Assembly (NCBI GenBank): GCA_902766325.1
Contig: CACXDF010000162.1
Span: 1-20,397 of the forward strand
Direction of reading: 5' to 3'
DNA length: 20,397 nt
Source of the DNA: an uncultured Eubacteriales bacterium
Lineage (GTDB): Bacteria > Bacillota > Clostridia > Christensenellales > DTU072
This document shows positions 6,887 through 17,100 of this stretch, piece after piece. The notes below the pieces were generated by a model, which was given only the letters and a program-made list of their open reading frames with translations, was not told the DNA's origin and searched no databases. How positions within the stretch are numbered: the first letter of the stretch is position 1; each line of letters starts with the position of its first letter. Position numbers and translations under genes: made by a program.

Positions 6887-9800
6887 ATGTTGAAAAGCGG
6901 TAAAAAAATTCTTCTTCTGATCTTTTTGCTTGCCCTGGTCTTTACGTTCGTCGCCTGTTCCCAAAAAAATGAAGGCGAAGAAGGAGACGCCGAAAAAGAA
7001 GAAAAGATCGAAGTGAATTACGCCGACATAGCGTCTATTGAGGTCGTTGACGCCGAGATTTTGGAAGAGACCGGTTTTTTGTTGGATGATTTTTCCGTTT
7101 CCTCGATCAAACTTTCCGTAAAATATCTTTCCGAAGAAGAAGCGCCGGTAGAGATACCCGTTTCGGAACGAATGATCCGCGCGGAAGACAAGGCTAAATT
7201 GTCCGTTGCCGGAACGCATACCATAACGCTGTATTACGGCAAGTTTACGATACAATTCAAGTTGAAGTTGTTCCGCAATATCGAAAACAGTTATCGCGTT
7301 ACTTTTATGGATTGGGAAGGGAATCGCCTCGGCGACGCGCAATATCTGAAATCGGGACAAATCGCTTCCGTACCCAACCTCGAATCGCGCGAAGGATATC
7401 AATTCATCGGATGGAAAAACAGCGAGACGGGCGCTATTGTGACCGATTTTGCTTTTACTTCCGACGTTACGCTTGTGGCAAGTTATGCGCCCGATTACTA
7501 TTCGGTCGATTATTATTACGTTATCGGCGACGAAGAAAGATATTTATCGAGCGAAATGGTGCGCCGCGGCGGCGACGCGTATGATTTTGCGCCGGCTATT
7601 CCTATCGTCGAAGGCTACAGTAACGGCCGTTGGTCCGATCGCGAAAGTATGAGAAACGTCGATTCCGACGGGCTCACGTTTTATGCCGTTTTCGATAAGG
7701 ATTACGTCAACGCGACTTTCGTTTACTATAAGTTTGTGGAAGGAGAATGGTATTCTTACGACGTTTATTGGAAAGTAGCGGAAGCGACCGAAGGAATTTC
7801 CGCGCCGGACGACGTAAGAAGAGTCTCTTCCGATATTTTTTTATATTGGTACGTTAAGCACGGCGACGTGGAGGTTAGAGTCGACTTTCCGTACGTTCTG
7901 ACGGCAGAAACCACTTTTTACGCCAAATATATTCCGGCGCAAACCGGTTCTCAGGGGATCGATATCCGTTACGTTGATGCGACGGGCGGCGTCGAGGAAG
8001 AAGGATATTATATCTTTGATTATAACGGAGACGACGATATCATAGCGATTTCGACGGACATCGGCTTTTCGAGCGGAATGCGCTACGTTTTTGTTCCGTC
8101 TTCGGTAGCAACGGGAGAAATGCTCTCGGATAATCATTATTGCCGCGAGGGCGATTATTTGTATAAGACAACCGATCAATACGCTCTGGAAAACGTCGCG
8201 TATTATAATAAGTATTCCGTCGTTGAACAAAACGGGGTTTACGATATCTATCTTCCGGCGTCCGTAACGCCGGGCGACACCGTCCCGACCGACGTTTATT
8301 ACGAATCGAGGGAAGACGGTTTTGTTCTGACGTCCGATCGTTATTTCGACGCTGTCAAAAAATATTTTTTGAAAAAGAGAATGATCATTCAGAGCGGAGA
8401 CTTTTATTTACAGGAGGACTTCGCCGTCGATACCATTCTGGAAGCGGGAAAGTATTATTACGCAAAAGATAACGCATTTATCCTTCTTACCGAAGAAAGC
8501 AAAGCAAAACTCAGCCTGCGGTATTTTACGAAAATGAAAGGTCTGAGCGTAAACGGCACCGCGCTTTTTGCCGAAGAAAACAGGACCGATCACACGAAGG
8601 CGGTCTCTTGTTTCGTTCCTCAAAACAAAACGATGATCCGCGGACTTTTGGGCCATCCCTTTGCCGATAACGGGGCGGAACGGTTTTTCGTTGCCAACAA
8701 CAACACTGTTTTCAGGATCAATAACGATTCTCTTTATTCCATCGACTTGAAGACTTTATATGCTTATCCGACCGGAAAAAAGGCGGACGCTTATACGATC
8801 GAAAGCAAAAGGCTCCCGATCGTCGAGATCGCGGATTACGCTTTTTACGGCGCGAAGAATCTTCGTTTCGTGACGTTGCCGAATACCATCCTGACTATCG
8901 GTAATTACGCTTTTGCCGAATGCTCTTCTTTGGAATCGTTTGTCGTTCCCGCGTCTGTGACGTCGATCGGAAACGGCGCTTTTTCGGGCGCTGTCTCGAT
9001 TGCTTCGTATTCCTTTAAGCCGAATTCTTCTTTGACGACCATCGGTGAAAAATGCTTTGCGAAGAACTATCGTTTGGAGACCGTCGCTTTGCCTACGAGC
9101 GTTACTTCCATCGGAAGAGGGGTCTTTTCCGATTGCGTCGCGTTAACGAATATCGATCTGGAAAACGATTATTTTACGGTCGACCGCGCGAACGGCGGTT
9201 TGTACGGACAAAAAGACGCGATGTCGTATTATTATCTGTACGCTTTCCCGGCTAAGTTCCCCGGGTCGTCGAACGGCGTTATTATTATCAATTCCGGCGC
9301 CCGCGTCGTTTGTTCCGGCGCGTTCAGCCGCGTTTCTTTATTCGAGATCGCGTTCGAGAGTAAAAACAATTCTATCGCGTTCGAGAGCGGAAGCGTCGTT
9401 TGCCCGACGCTACGCACCGTCCGTTTGAATTGTACGCTCGTTACTTTGAACGATCATATGTTTACCGATCCGTCTACGGGAGAGTCTTTCTTCCCGAACA
9501 GCTTCTATCTCGACCAGGAGACGGCTTCGGCGCTTGGCGGATGCTTGAACGACAGCGCGTTTTCCGCGATAGAAAGACGTCAATATCACGATACCCAGGG
9601 TCGTGTCGAATATCGTTCTTATTCGGATGATTTCGGGTATGTTATGACGACGAACGGAAACGACCAGACTGTCACTATCACGGGTTATCGCGGAGTAAGC
9701 GCCGATATCGTCGTACCGGAAACGATCAATAATGCGGTTGTGACGGCGATCGATTCAAACGCTTTCAGGGGGAACAAAACGATCGTCGGCGTCGTCCTTC

Positions 9801-12800
9801 CCGACAGCGTTTATTCCATCGGCGAATATGCTTTTTACGGATGCGAAAACTTACAGGTCGTTTCTTTCGGAACGGGACTGAAGAGAATATCTTCTTACGC
9901 TTTTGCCGGATGTAAAAATCTCGGAACCGTCGATTTTACCGACAGAACCAACATAAACGAAGTCGGCGAGCATGTTTTCGACGGCGACGAGACGCTTTTA
10001 GGCGGCGAAGAATTCGTTGTGATAGGCGGAGTTCTCTTTGCCTATAACGGTATCGACGACGTCGTCGTTATTCCCGACTATGTGTACGTTATTGCCGATC
10101 GCGTTTTTGAAAATTGCGTTTCTGCGGAAAAGATAGTTTTCGGCGCCGATTCTCAGCTCACGAGCATTCTTTCTTATGCGTTCCATGGGTGCGACTCTGT
10201 TTTCGAGATCGTTCTTCCGACCGCTTTGCATATCGTCGGAGAATACGCTTTCTCCGATTGCGCAAAACTGTTCGCGGCGGTATTCGTGTCCGACGTCGAT
10301 TATCCGGATAATGCTTTTAGCGGTTCCGGTTCGTTTTATCCGGGCGGCGCCACTAACGTCTTTAAACCTGAGAATACGGCTTTCAACTATGAATTTGACG
10401 GAATTGCAACAGGGAGCGGCTATTACGTTTTGACGGCGCCTCAACCCGCCGAAAACGGTGGCGTCTTTAAAGGTTGGTACACGAATGACGAAAGGACTGT
10501 TTTGGCCGAGTTCCCGAGTATTCTTTCGAGCAACGCCGTTTTTTATGCGAAATACGACGCGAGCGTTCGGGAGACGGACGGTATCGTTTATGAACAGACC
10601 GATAACGGCTATGAAGTTATCGGATACGTCGGGACGGATAAATACGTTACCGTTCCCGCCGTATATCGCGGTAAAAAAGTTACGTCTATCGGCGCGGACG
10701 CGTTTTTAAATAAAAACGTCGTTTATTTCTCTTTGCCGGATACGATCAAGTCGATCGGCAGAAACGCTTTTGCCGGTACGGCATGGCTGGACGGGATTTC
10801 GACGCACAGCGCGACGATAGGTTCTTTTTTGATAAAATATAACGGTTTTTCCGAAGAATACAAATTGGCGGACAATATAAAATACATTGCGGAAGGAGCC
10901 TTTGAAGGAAATACTTCTTTGCGGGTTTTGCATCTTAACGACGTTGTTGCATCCGTTCCCGATTATTGTTTTTACGGCTGTTCTTCTTTGGAAAAAGTAA
11001 CGTTCGGAAAAGCTCTTACGGAGATCGGCAAGCAGGCTTTTGCCGATGATGAAGCGCTGAAAGATATTGATTTTTCCGATTCGACTCGTCTTGCGAAAGT
11101 ACATTATACCGCATTTGATAATTCGTATTGGAAAAAGCATTATCCGGACGACAGTATCGTCATAAACAAAATATTTTACGCTTATGTCGGTTCGAACGAG
11201 ACCGTCCACGTGCCCAATTCGATCACGCTTATCAATCCGTACGCGTTTTACGGAAACGATAATATCCGTTACGTTTATGTGCCGGAAAGTTGTTTGACGA
11301 TAGGCGAGTGCGCCTTTGCGGAAAGCAGTCTGGAAAAGATCTTTTTCGCGACAACGATCAATAACCTGAATTCTATCGAAAGACGCGCTTTTTATCGTTG
11401 TACGCAGGCTGTCGATTATAACTTCCGCGCTTGTTATAACCTCGTTTCCGTCGGCGAAGAGGCTTTTTGCGGCGTCAGAAAAAAGACGGATGATATTCTG
11501 CTTACTTTCTACTTTTCCGATATGATAGAAAATATGGGCGAAAGAGTGTTCGCCGAGTCCGACGTATACGCCGTATATTTTGCCGAGGACAGCCGTTTGA
11601 TCGAAATACCGATCAGAGCGTTCTATAATTGTAAAGAACTCGTTTCGGTGAGATTTTTCGGCGACAGCTATTTGCAGAGTATCTCGGACGAAGCCTTTTT
11701 GGGTTGTTCTTCTCTCGTTACATTCACGAATGATACCGCGTTATTGACGGATATCGGACAACGTGCGTTTTACGGGTGCTTGTCTCTGAACGTACTCGGT
11801 ATCAATGACAGCGCGCTTTTCAGCGTCGGAAACGATGCTTTTGCTTATTCGAACGTTATGGATGATCAGGACGTGATGGTCTTCTTGGGTTCCGTCCTCA
11901 TGAAGTATAACGGTATTCAAAGCACCGTTTATATCCCCGCGAAAACAACGGAGATATCGAACGGCGCCTTTATCGATAACGATCGTATCGGCGCGGTCGA
12001 ATTTTTGGGGAACGAACTGCTGACGATCCGTCGAGACGCATTTATGAACTGCGACGGCATCACGAGATTCGTTTTGCCGGATTCTGTGGAATCGATAGAA
12101 GAGGGTGCCTTTGCCGGTTGTTCTTTATTGACGTCTTTTGCGGCTCAATCCGCCGACGCGGAAAACGGATATACAGCCGATTCCGGCGTCTTGTTCCGGT
12201 ATTATACGGAAAACGATAAACGATATGCGGAACTCGTTGCTTACCCGAACAAGCATGCAGGCGTATACGAAGTGCCATCTTCGATCGTCAAAAACGGTAA
12301 TCCTTTTACGGTCGTCGGTATTTGCGATTATGCCTTCTATAAGTGCTCCGATCTGCGTCGGATCACTTTGCCGAATTCATTGACCGAAGTCGGAGATTAT
12401 GCTTTCTTCGGTTGTTCTTCGCTTACTTCGGTCGACCTTCCCGCATCCGTATCGGATATCGGCGTGCGCGCGTTCGCTTCCTGTTCTTCGTTAACGTCTT
12501 TATCGTTTGGCGGAACGGAGGAAGAATGGGATAGGGTCGATCTCGGCGCGTTCTGGATGGGATCTCTCAGATCGATATCCACTTCCGACGCCACGATCAA
12601 CACCATTGCCGATGGATCCGTTTACGAATCGGAAGGCATTACTTATCGCGTCAATTACGTCGTCGACGATTATTATGCTACGGTCATCGGCTACGATCAA
12701 CGCGAGAACGCCGTAACTTGCATTATTAAAGAGTATATCGACGAGATCATGGTTCTTGTGACGGCGATCGAAGAAAACTGTTTTGAAGGGGCCGATTTTG

Positions 12801-14149
12801 TTTCCGTCGATTTGCCCGGAAGCATAAAGACGGTCGGTCGGGACGCGTTTTTTGATTGCGATCATCTTAAGACCGTTTATTTCGGCGGCGATGCGGACGC
12901 ATGGTGCGGAATAACTTTCGAGAACGAATATTCCAATCCGATCCGTAGCGCGGAATCGTTATTTATTAATGAAGTAATGGTTACTTCCGCAGTTTTACAA
13001 AATGCGACGGAGATCAAAAAATATGCCTTTATAGGATACGACGCATTGTTGTCAGTCGTTATTCCCGCGTCCGTTGTTTCGATCGACGAGAAGGCGTTTT
13101 ATCTCTGTTCCGGATTGGAGCGCGTCGACTATGCCGGAGATATAGCATCTTGGTGCGCGCTCGACTTTTACGACCCATATTCCAATCCGCTTTACTACGC
13201 GCATAATCTTTACGTCGGCGGCGAACTCATCGGTAATGTCGTTTTGCCGAAGTCGGTGACTGCGATCGGCGATTATTGTTTTTCCGGTTGCGAAAATATA
13301 ACCGGGTTTTCTTGCGAGTCGGATAGCGAATTGCTTACCGTCGGGCGACACGCTTTTTCTTATTGCTACGGTCTTATATCCGTCTCTATCCCGGCGTCGA
13401 CGACGACGATCGCCGATTATGCGTTTTATATTTGTAACGGAATGAGTTCGCTGTCTTTTGCCGACGGCAGCGCGTTGAATTCGATCGGAGATAACGCGTT
13501 TTACGAATGTACCGCTTTGACGAATCTGGTCGTTCCGGACGCTGTCGAGACCATTGGCGCGTACGCTTTTTCCGATTGCGTGTTGCTTGCGTCCGTGACG
13601 ATACCGGACGGCGTAACGAGTATCGGCGATCATGCGTTCGATAATTGTCAGATCAGATCGGTCGTTGCTCCGGCCTCCGTTTTGTCTTTCTTTAAAAAGA
13701 CCACGCTGGAGTCTCTTACGGTGACGAGCGGAACGACGATCTCCGAAAATGCTTTCGCAGGGTGCGGCGTTTTGAGTACGCTTATCCTGTCTTCCTCGAT
13801 CACTTCGATCGGTACGGACGCTTTCTTCGGTTGTCCCATTGCCGTTGCGACCGTACCGGCTGTTGCCTGCGAATACGTAAAAAACAGTTATTTGCAGGAG
13901 ATCAATATTATTTCGGGTGAAAGTATAACGTCCCGGGCGTTTATTAACTGCGATCACTTATCCACCGTTCGTATTGCGGGGACAGTGACCGAAATCGGCA
14001 GCGAAGCATTCTCGGGGTGCTCGCTTTTGACGTCCGTTTATTTCGACGGTGAAATCGCGCAATGGCTCGCCGTCGCAAAAGGAGCCGATTGGGATTCGGC
14101 CACGGGATCATATACCGTTCATTGCACGAATGGGGACGTTGCTAAATGA
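6887..14149 (+). CDS. Giant BspA-like LRR_5 lipoprotein (LRR-A), 2420 aa
   Basis: A predicted cell-surface lipoprotein. Residues 1-24 form a lipoprotein signal peptide (KK, hydrophobic core, lipobox FVAC with Cys24), followed by an acidic linker. Residues about 43-131 resemble a Big_3 bacterial Ig-like domain, ending THTITLYYGKFTIQFKLKL. Three InlB-B-repeat/Flg_new-like modules follow (about 133-200, 204-274, 275-351; e.g. GYQFIGWKN, TTFYAKYIP), then an aromatic-rich tandem block (about 410-565). LRR_5 repeats (IGxYAFxGCxxLxxVxLPxSVxxI) run from about 645 to the end, roughly 50 by eye, interrupted by another Flg_new-like module (about 1179-1226). The C-terminus (GADWDSATGSYTVHCTNGD) is of a type common in clostridial BspA proteins. 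There is no LPXTG, SLH domain or C-terminal membrane helix, so anchoring is by lipid. Three in-frame stops (14147-14155) end it. The role is probably adhesion or ligand binding, inferred from the family. Confidence 0.9.
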   Translation: MLKSGKKILLLIFLLALVFTFVACSQKNEGEEGDAEKEEKIEVNYADIASIEVVDAEILEETGFLLDDFSVSSIKLSVKYLSEEEAPVEIPVSERMIRAEDKAKLSVAGTHTITLYYGKFTIQFKLKLFRNIENSYRVTFMDWEGNRLGDAQYLKSGQIASVPNLESREGYQFIGWKNSETGAIVTDFAFTSDVTLVASYAPDYYSVDYYYVIGDEERYLSSEMVRRGGDAYDFAPAIPIVEGYSNGRWSDRESMRNVDSDGLTFYAVFDKDYVNATFVYYKFVEGEWYSYDVYWKVAEATEGISAPDDVRRVSSDIFLYWYVKHGDVEVRVDFPYVLTAETTFYAKYIPAQTGSQGIDIRYVDATGGVEEEGYYIFDYNGDDDIIAISTDIGFSSGMRYVFVPSSVATGEMLSDNHYCREGDYLYKTTDQYALENVAYYNKYSVVEQNGVYDIYLPASVTPGDTVPTDVYYESREDGFVLTSDRYFDAVKKYFLKKRMIIQSGDFYLQEDFAVDTILEAGKYYYAKDNAFILLTEESKAKLSLRYFTKMKGLSVNGTALFAEENRTDHTKAVSCFVPQNKTMIRGLLGHPFADNGAERFFVANNNTVFRINNDSLYSIDLKTLYAYPTGKKADAYTIESKRLPIVEIADYAFYGAKNLRFVTLPNTILTIGNYAFAECSSLESFVVPASVTSIGNGAFSGAVSIASYSFKPNSSLTTIGEKCFAKNYRLETVALPTSVTSIGRGVFSDCVALTNIDLENDYFTVDRANGGLYGQKDAMSYYYLYAFPAKFPGSSNGVIIINSGARVVCSGAFSRVSLFEIAFESKNNSIAFESGSVVCPTLRTVRLNCTLVTLNDHMFTDPSTGESFFPNSFYLDQETASALGGCLNDSAFSAIERRQYHDTQGRVEYRSYSDDFGYVMTTNGNDQTVTITGYRGVSADIVVPETINNAVVTAIDSNAFRGNKTIVGVVLPDSVYSIGEYAFYGCENLQVVSFGTGLKRISSYAFAGCKNLGTVDFTDRTNINEVGEHVFDGDETLLGGEEFVVIGGVLFAYNGIDDVVVIPDYVYVIADRVFENCVSAEKIVFGADSQLTSILSYAFHGCDSVFEIVLPTALHIVGEYAFSDCAKLFAAVFVSDVDYPDNAFSGSGSFYPGGATNVFKPENTAFNYEFDGIATGSGYYVLTAPQPAENGGVFKGWYTNDERTVLAEFPSILSSNAVFYAKYDASVRETDGIVYEQTDNGYEVIGYVGTDKYVTVPAVYRGKKVTSIGADAFLNKNVVYFSLPDTIKSIGRNAFAGTAWLDGISTHSATIGSFLIKYNGFSEEYKLADNIKYIAEGAFEGNTSLRVLHLNDVVASVPDYCFYGCSSLEKVTFGKALTEIGKQAFADDEALKDIDFSDSTRLAKVHYTAFDNSYWKKHYPDDSIVINKIFYAYVGSNETVHVPNSITLINPYAFYGNDNIRYVYVPESCLTIGECAFAESSLEKIFFATTINNLNSIERRAFYRCTQAVDYNFRACYNLVSVGEEAFCGVRKKTDDILLTFYFSDMIENMGERVFAESDVYAVYFAEDSRLIEIPIRAFYNCKELVSVRFFGDSYLQSISDEAFLGCSSLVTFTNDTALLTDIGQRAFYGCLSLNVLGINDSALFSVGNDAFAYSNVMDDQDVMVFLGSVLMKYNGIQSTVYIPAKTTEISNGAFIDNDRIGAVEFLGNELLTIRRDAFMNCDGITRFVLPDSVESIEEGAFAGCSLLTSFAAQSADAENGYTADSGVLFRYYTENDKRYAELVAYPNKHAGVYEVPSSIVKNGNPFTVVGICDYAFYKCSDLRRITLPNSLTEVGDYAFFGCSSLTSVDLPASVSDIGVRAFASCSSLTSLSFGGTEEEWDRVDLGAFWMGSLRSISTSDATINTIADGSVYESEGITYRVNYVVDDYYATVIGYDQRENAVTCIIKEYIDEIMVLVTAIEENCFEGADFVSVDLPGSIKTVGRDAFFDCDHLKTVYFGGDADAWCGITFENEYSNPIRSAESLFINEVMVTSAVLQNATEIKKYAFIGYDALLSVVIPASVVSIDEKAFYLCSGLERVDYAGDIASWCALDFYDPYSNPLYYAHNLYVGGELIGNVVLPKSVTAIGDYCFSGCENITGFSCESDSELLTVGRHAFSYCYGLISVSIPASTTTIADYAFYICNGMSSLSFADGSALNSIGDNAFYECTALTNLVVPDAVETIGAYAFSDCVLLASVTIPDGVTSIGDHAFDNCQIRSVVAPASVLSFFKKTTLESLTVTSGTTISENAFAGCGVLSTLILSSSITSIGTDAFFGCPIAVATVPAVACEYVKNSYLQEINIISGESITSRAFINCDHLSTVRIAGTVTEIGSEAFSGCSLLTSVYFDGEIAQWLAVAKGADWDSATGSYTVHCTNGDVAK
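8114..8590 (+). repeat. Three tandem ~50-residue aromatic-rich units inside LRR-A
   Basis: Residues about 410-565 fall into three units of 48-54 residues. Each has a YY/HY core, a short acidic turn, an aromatic-x-L(T/L) strand (DYLYKTT, DGFVLTSD, NAFILLTEE), and a second YY/YF pair (VAYYNKY, KKYFLKK, LRYFTKM) before a G-x-[FY]-YL-like end. They are degenerate, not recent DNA duplications. The block lies in a segment absent from the same place in LRR-B. I do not recognise it as a named domain, though it recalls short YY-containing repeats in some phage structural proteins. Confidence 0.55.
12845..13276 (+). repeat. Alternating long (60-61 aa) and short (23 aa) LRR units with W-containing hairpins in LRR-A
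   Basis: AF landmark codons at 12845, 13025, 13094 and the equivalent CF at 13277 give spacings of 60, 23 and 61 residues. Both long units contain the same insert: GGDADAWCGITF / AGDIASWCALDF, then YSNP, then a short strand pair with a VLxxxxTxIxxYxF return. This is a known style of BspA-type repeat insert. A related W-containing unit (GGTEEEWDRVDLG) lies upstream near 12510. Confidence 0.75.
13634..13990 (+). repeat. 62-residue tandem LRR supermodule in LRR-A
   Basis: AF codons at 13634 and 13820 are 186 bp apart. Both units share the order AFxxC, a VxxP strand (VVAPASV / ATVPAVA), a lysine-containing spacer with a TLESL / YLQEI strand, SGTTI / SGESI, and a return to AFxxC (ENAFAGC / SRAFINC). 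The second unit continues into the C-terminal repeats. Confidence 0.65.
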
Positions 14150-14184
14150 TAATGACGATAACGCGGAACAGGCGAGAGGTTGGT

Positions 14185-17100
14185 ATGAAGATAAAAAAAC
14201 TATTGTTGCTTTTTGTTTTGTCGATATGTTTGACGATCGTTTTTGTTGCTTGTAACAATCGAACGGACGCGGAAGGCAACGATGTCGATTATTCTTCCAT
14301 TAAGTCGGTCGAAGTCGATAAGTCGTCCGTTGAATTCGGATTTATGCTCAGTGATTTTGATATAGGAAAAGTCCGTCTGATCGTTACGTACTTGCCCGAA
14401 TCCGAAAAAGGATTGGCCCTGAAAGCAAAACAGGACGAAGAAGCGGCAAAGAACGGAACCACAGTCACGGAATACGACTATTCGGTGAAGATGAACGCCA
14501 CGATGGATATGGTCAAAGCGGAAGACGTCGAAAAGCTATCGACGTCCGGTCGAAAGACAGTCACGCTTATTTACGGAAAATTCGTGATGAATTTCGTTCT
14601 GGAACTGATCGACGATACCGAAACGAATTTGTATAAAGTTACGTTTTACGATTACGACGGAGAGACCCGTCTTGCCGATCTGCAGTATGTAAAAGAGGGC
14701 GGTCGCGCGATCGTGCCGGCGATAAACGCCAGAAAAGGTTACGACTTTATCGGTTGGAAGAACAAATTGACGGATAAGATCGAGACTTACGATAATATTA
14801 CGGAAGATACGGATTTTGTCGCGACTTTCGAGCCGTCAGTAAGAAAGGTCAAATTCCTTGTGCGTTATCGATACAATAACGCTTCCGGTGTTCCCGTCAA
14901 CAATGACCCTCCCAAGGAGATCGTTATTTCTTCGATCGAACTTCCGCGCGGAGAATCCGCCGCGGTCCATTATCCCGATCCGATAGATATCCAAGGATAT
15001 TCTTTCAGCGGATGGGAGACGGGTAGCGAAACAGCGGAAGAGTCGATATATTACGGCATATATTATAAGGACTTGTACGATATTACTTTTGTATATCGCG
15101 TTTTCGATAACGAAGAAAAAAGATATTCGGATAGCTTAATTGTACGTTCCGTCGGGCATTACAGCGACGATCACACGATCTCGGCGCCGACTGACGCCAT
15201 GTGTCGTGAAGAGATCAGCCCGGCAAACGATTATCAATTTCTGGGTTGGTACGTCATTCACGACGGTAAGCGCGTTAACGTTTCGTTCCCGTATGAAATG
15301 GATACGGTCTTCGAAAGTACTTTTTATGGTAATTACGTTGATATAAACGCAGGTTCTTCCGGACTTTCTTATAAACCGGCCGGAAATAACACTTGCGTTG
15401 TCAGCGGATATCACGGAGACGAAACGATTTTGGTCATTCCCGAAAAAACGGTCGTCAACGGCGTTCTTTGCGACGTTTCCGGTATCGATGACGGCGTTTT
15501 TAAGAATAATACCGTTACGCGATACGTCGTCAGCGCGGAAAATAAGTATTTTTCCGTACGCGAGGGCGTGCTATACAGTAAGGACGGACGCATCTTGTAT
15601 GCGTATCCGGCCGCCTCTTCCGTAACTTCTTTTTCCGTACTCGACGGAGTGGAAGAGATCAGTTCTTATGCGTTTTATATGGCCGAGCAACTCGAAAACG
15701 TCTCTTTGCCGGACACCTTATTACAGATCAACGATTACGCGTTTTCGCGTTGTTCTTCTTTACAAGAAATAATAATCCCGAAAAACGTCGTTATTATCGA
15801 AGAAGGCGCTTTTCGTATGACGGGAGAAAACGCGATCGCTTCCGTCGTTTTCAGAGGAACGAAACTTACAGAGCTAGGCGACGAAGCCTTCTTCGGTTTG
15901 AGCAAACTGCTTCGCTTTGATCTTCCGGCTTCGGTAAAGACCATCGGCGACGGCGTTTTTTACGGTATGAGCGCCCTGCAAAAGATCACGGCCGAAAATA
16001 ACTCCAATTTCGTAATTTATAACGGATCTCTGTATTCGTCGGATTATAAGACGCTCATTTTATATCCCGCGCAATACGACGAATCGGACAATCCGGAATT
16101 ATACGTTCACGAAAATTGCCAACTTGTAAAAAGAGGCGCGTTCTTTAATGCTTTGATTGCCTGTATCACATTTTCTTCACCCTGCGAGTTGGAGGCGTAC
16201 AGTATCGTATGTCCGTCGTTGGAAGCGTTGCGGTTTTCCACGTCCTCTTTCCGCATTAACAAGCAACAATTCGAGCAGTCGTTCGGCGGTTTTATGCCGT
16301 CTAAGTTTTATGTTTTGACCGGAGACGACGGGTTCGACGAATACGCGGACAAAGTAAACGTTATTCATTATCAAACGAGAGACTGGCAAGGCTATAAAGA
16401 CTTCTCTTTAAGCGGCTATATTTATTCCGAAACGGATACTGCGATCACTATACTCGGATATAACGGCGTTGCGACCGAACTCTTTATTCCCGAGATGTAT
16501 AACGGAAAGGCCGTCGCCGCTATCGCTCCGTACGCTTTTTACGGCAATACATCCATAACTTCCGTCAGCATTCCCGTTTTGATGCGATCTATCGGCGCGT
16601 ATGCCTTTTACGGTTGCTCGGCGCTTACTTCGGTAACTATGTCGCGCGTCGCCGGTTCCGCCTTGGAAGAAATAGGGGATTATGCTTTTTATAACTGCGT
16701 TTCTTTAAAGAACGTATATTTTGAAAGCAGTCTTACGTTGTCGTCTTTCGGAAAATTCGTTTTCGATAATACATTATACGTTAAAAACGCCGATCAATTT
16801 CTGATCATGGGCGGTGTCCTCATTAAGTATACCGGACTGTCTGCGACAGTCACCGTGCCCGCAACCGTCGTTATCATCGCGGCGGACTCCTTTAAGGACG
16901 TGGGGTATATGACGAGTATTTCTTTCGTCGGTAATAATTTGCGCTACGTGGACGAATACGCGTTTCAAAACTGTATCGGTCTTAAAGAGGTCGTATTCCC
17001 GTCATCCGTCCGTTACGTCGCCGACTATGCTTTCTACGGATGTACTTACTTATTCAGCGTTAAGTACGGTGCAAAAGAAAGCGAGGTAACGCGCGGGTAT

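Noticed and set aside
10706..11209. Minus-strand open frame of 167 codons inside LRR-A
   Set aside because: It is antisense to clear LRR_5 repeats and has no ribosome binding site or domain support.
13052..13957. Minus-strand open frame of 301 codons inside LRR-A
   Set aside because: It is antisense to repeat-coding sequence. Its composition (rich in Arg, Asp and His) and periodicity mirror the LRR codons.
13990..14149. Possible LPXTG, SLH or transmembrane anchor at the LRR-A C-terminus
   Set aside because: The end is hydrophilic (NGDVAK) with no sorting motif or hydrophobic helix; the N-terminal lipobox is the only visible anchor.
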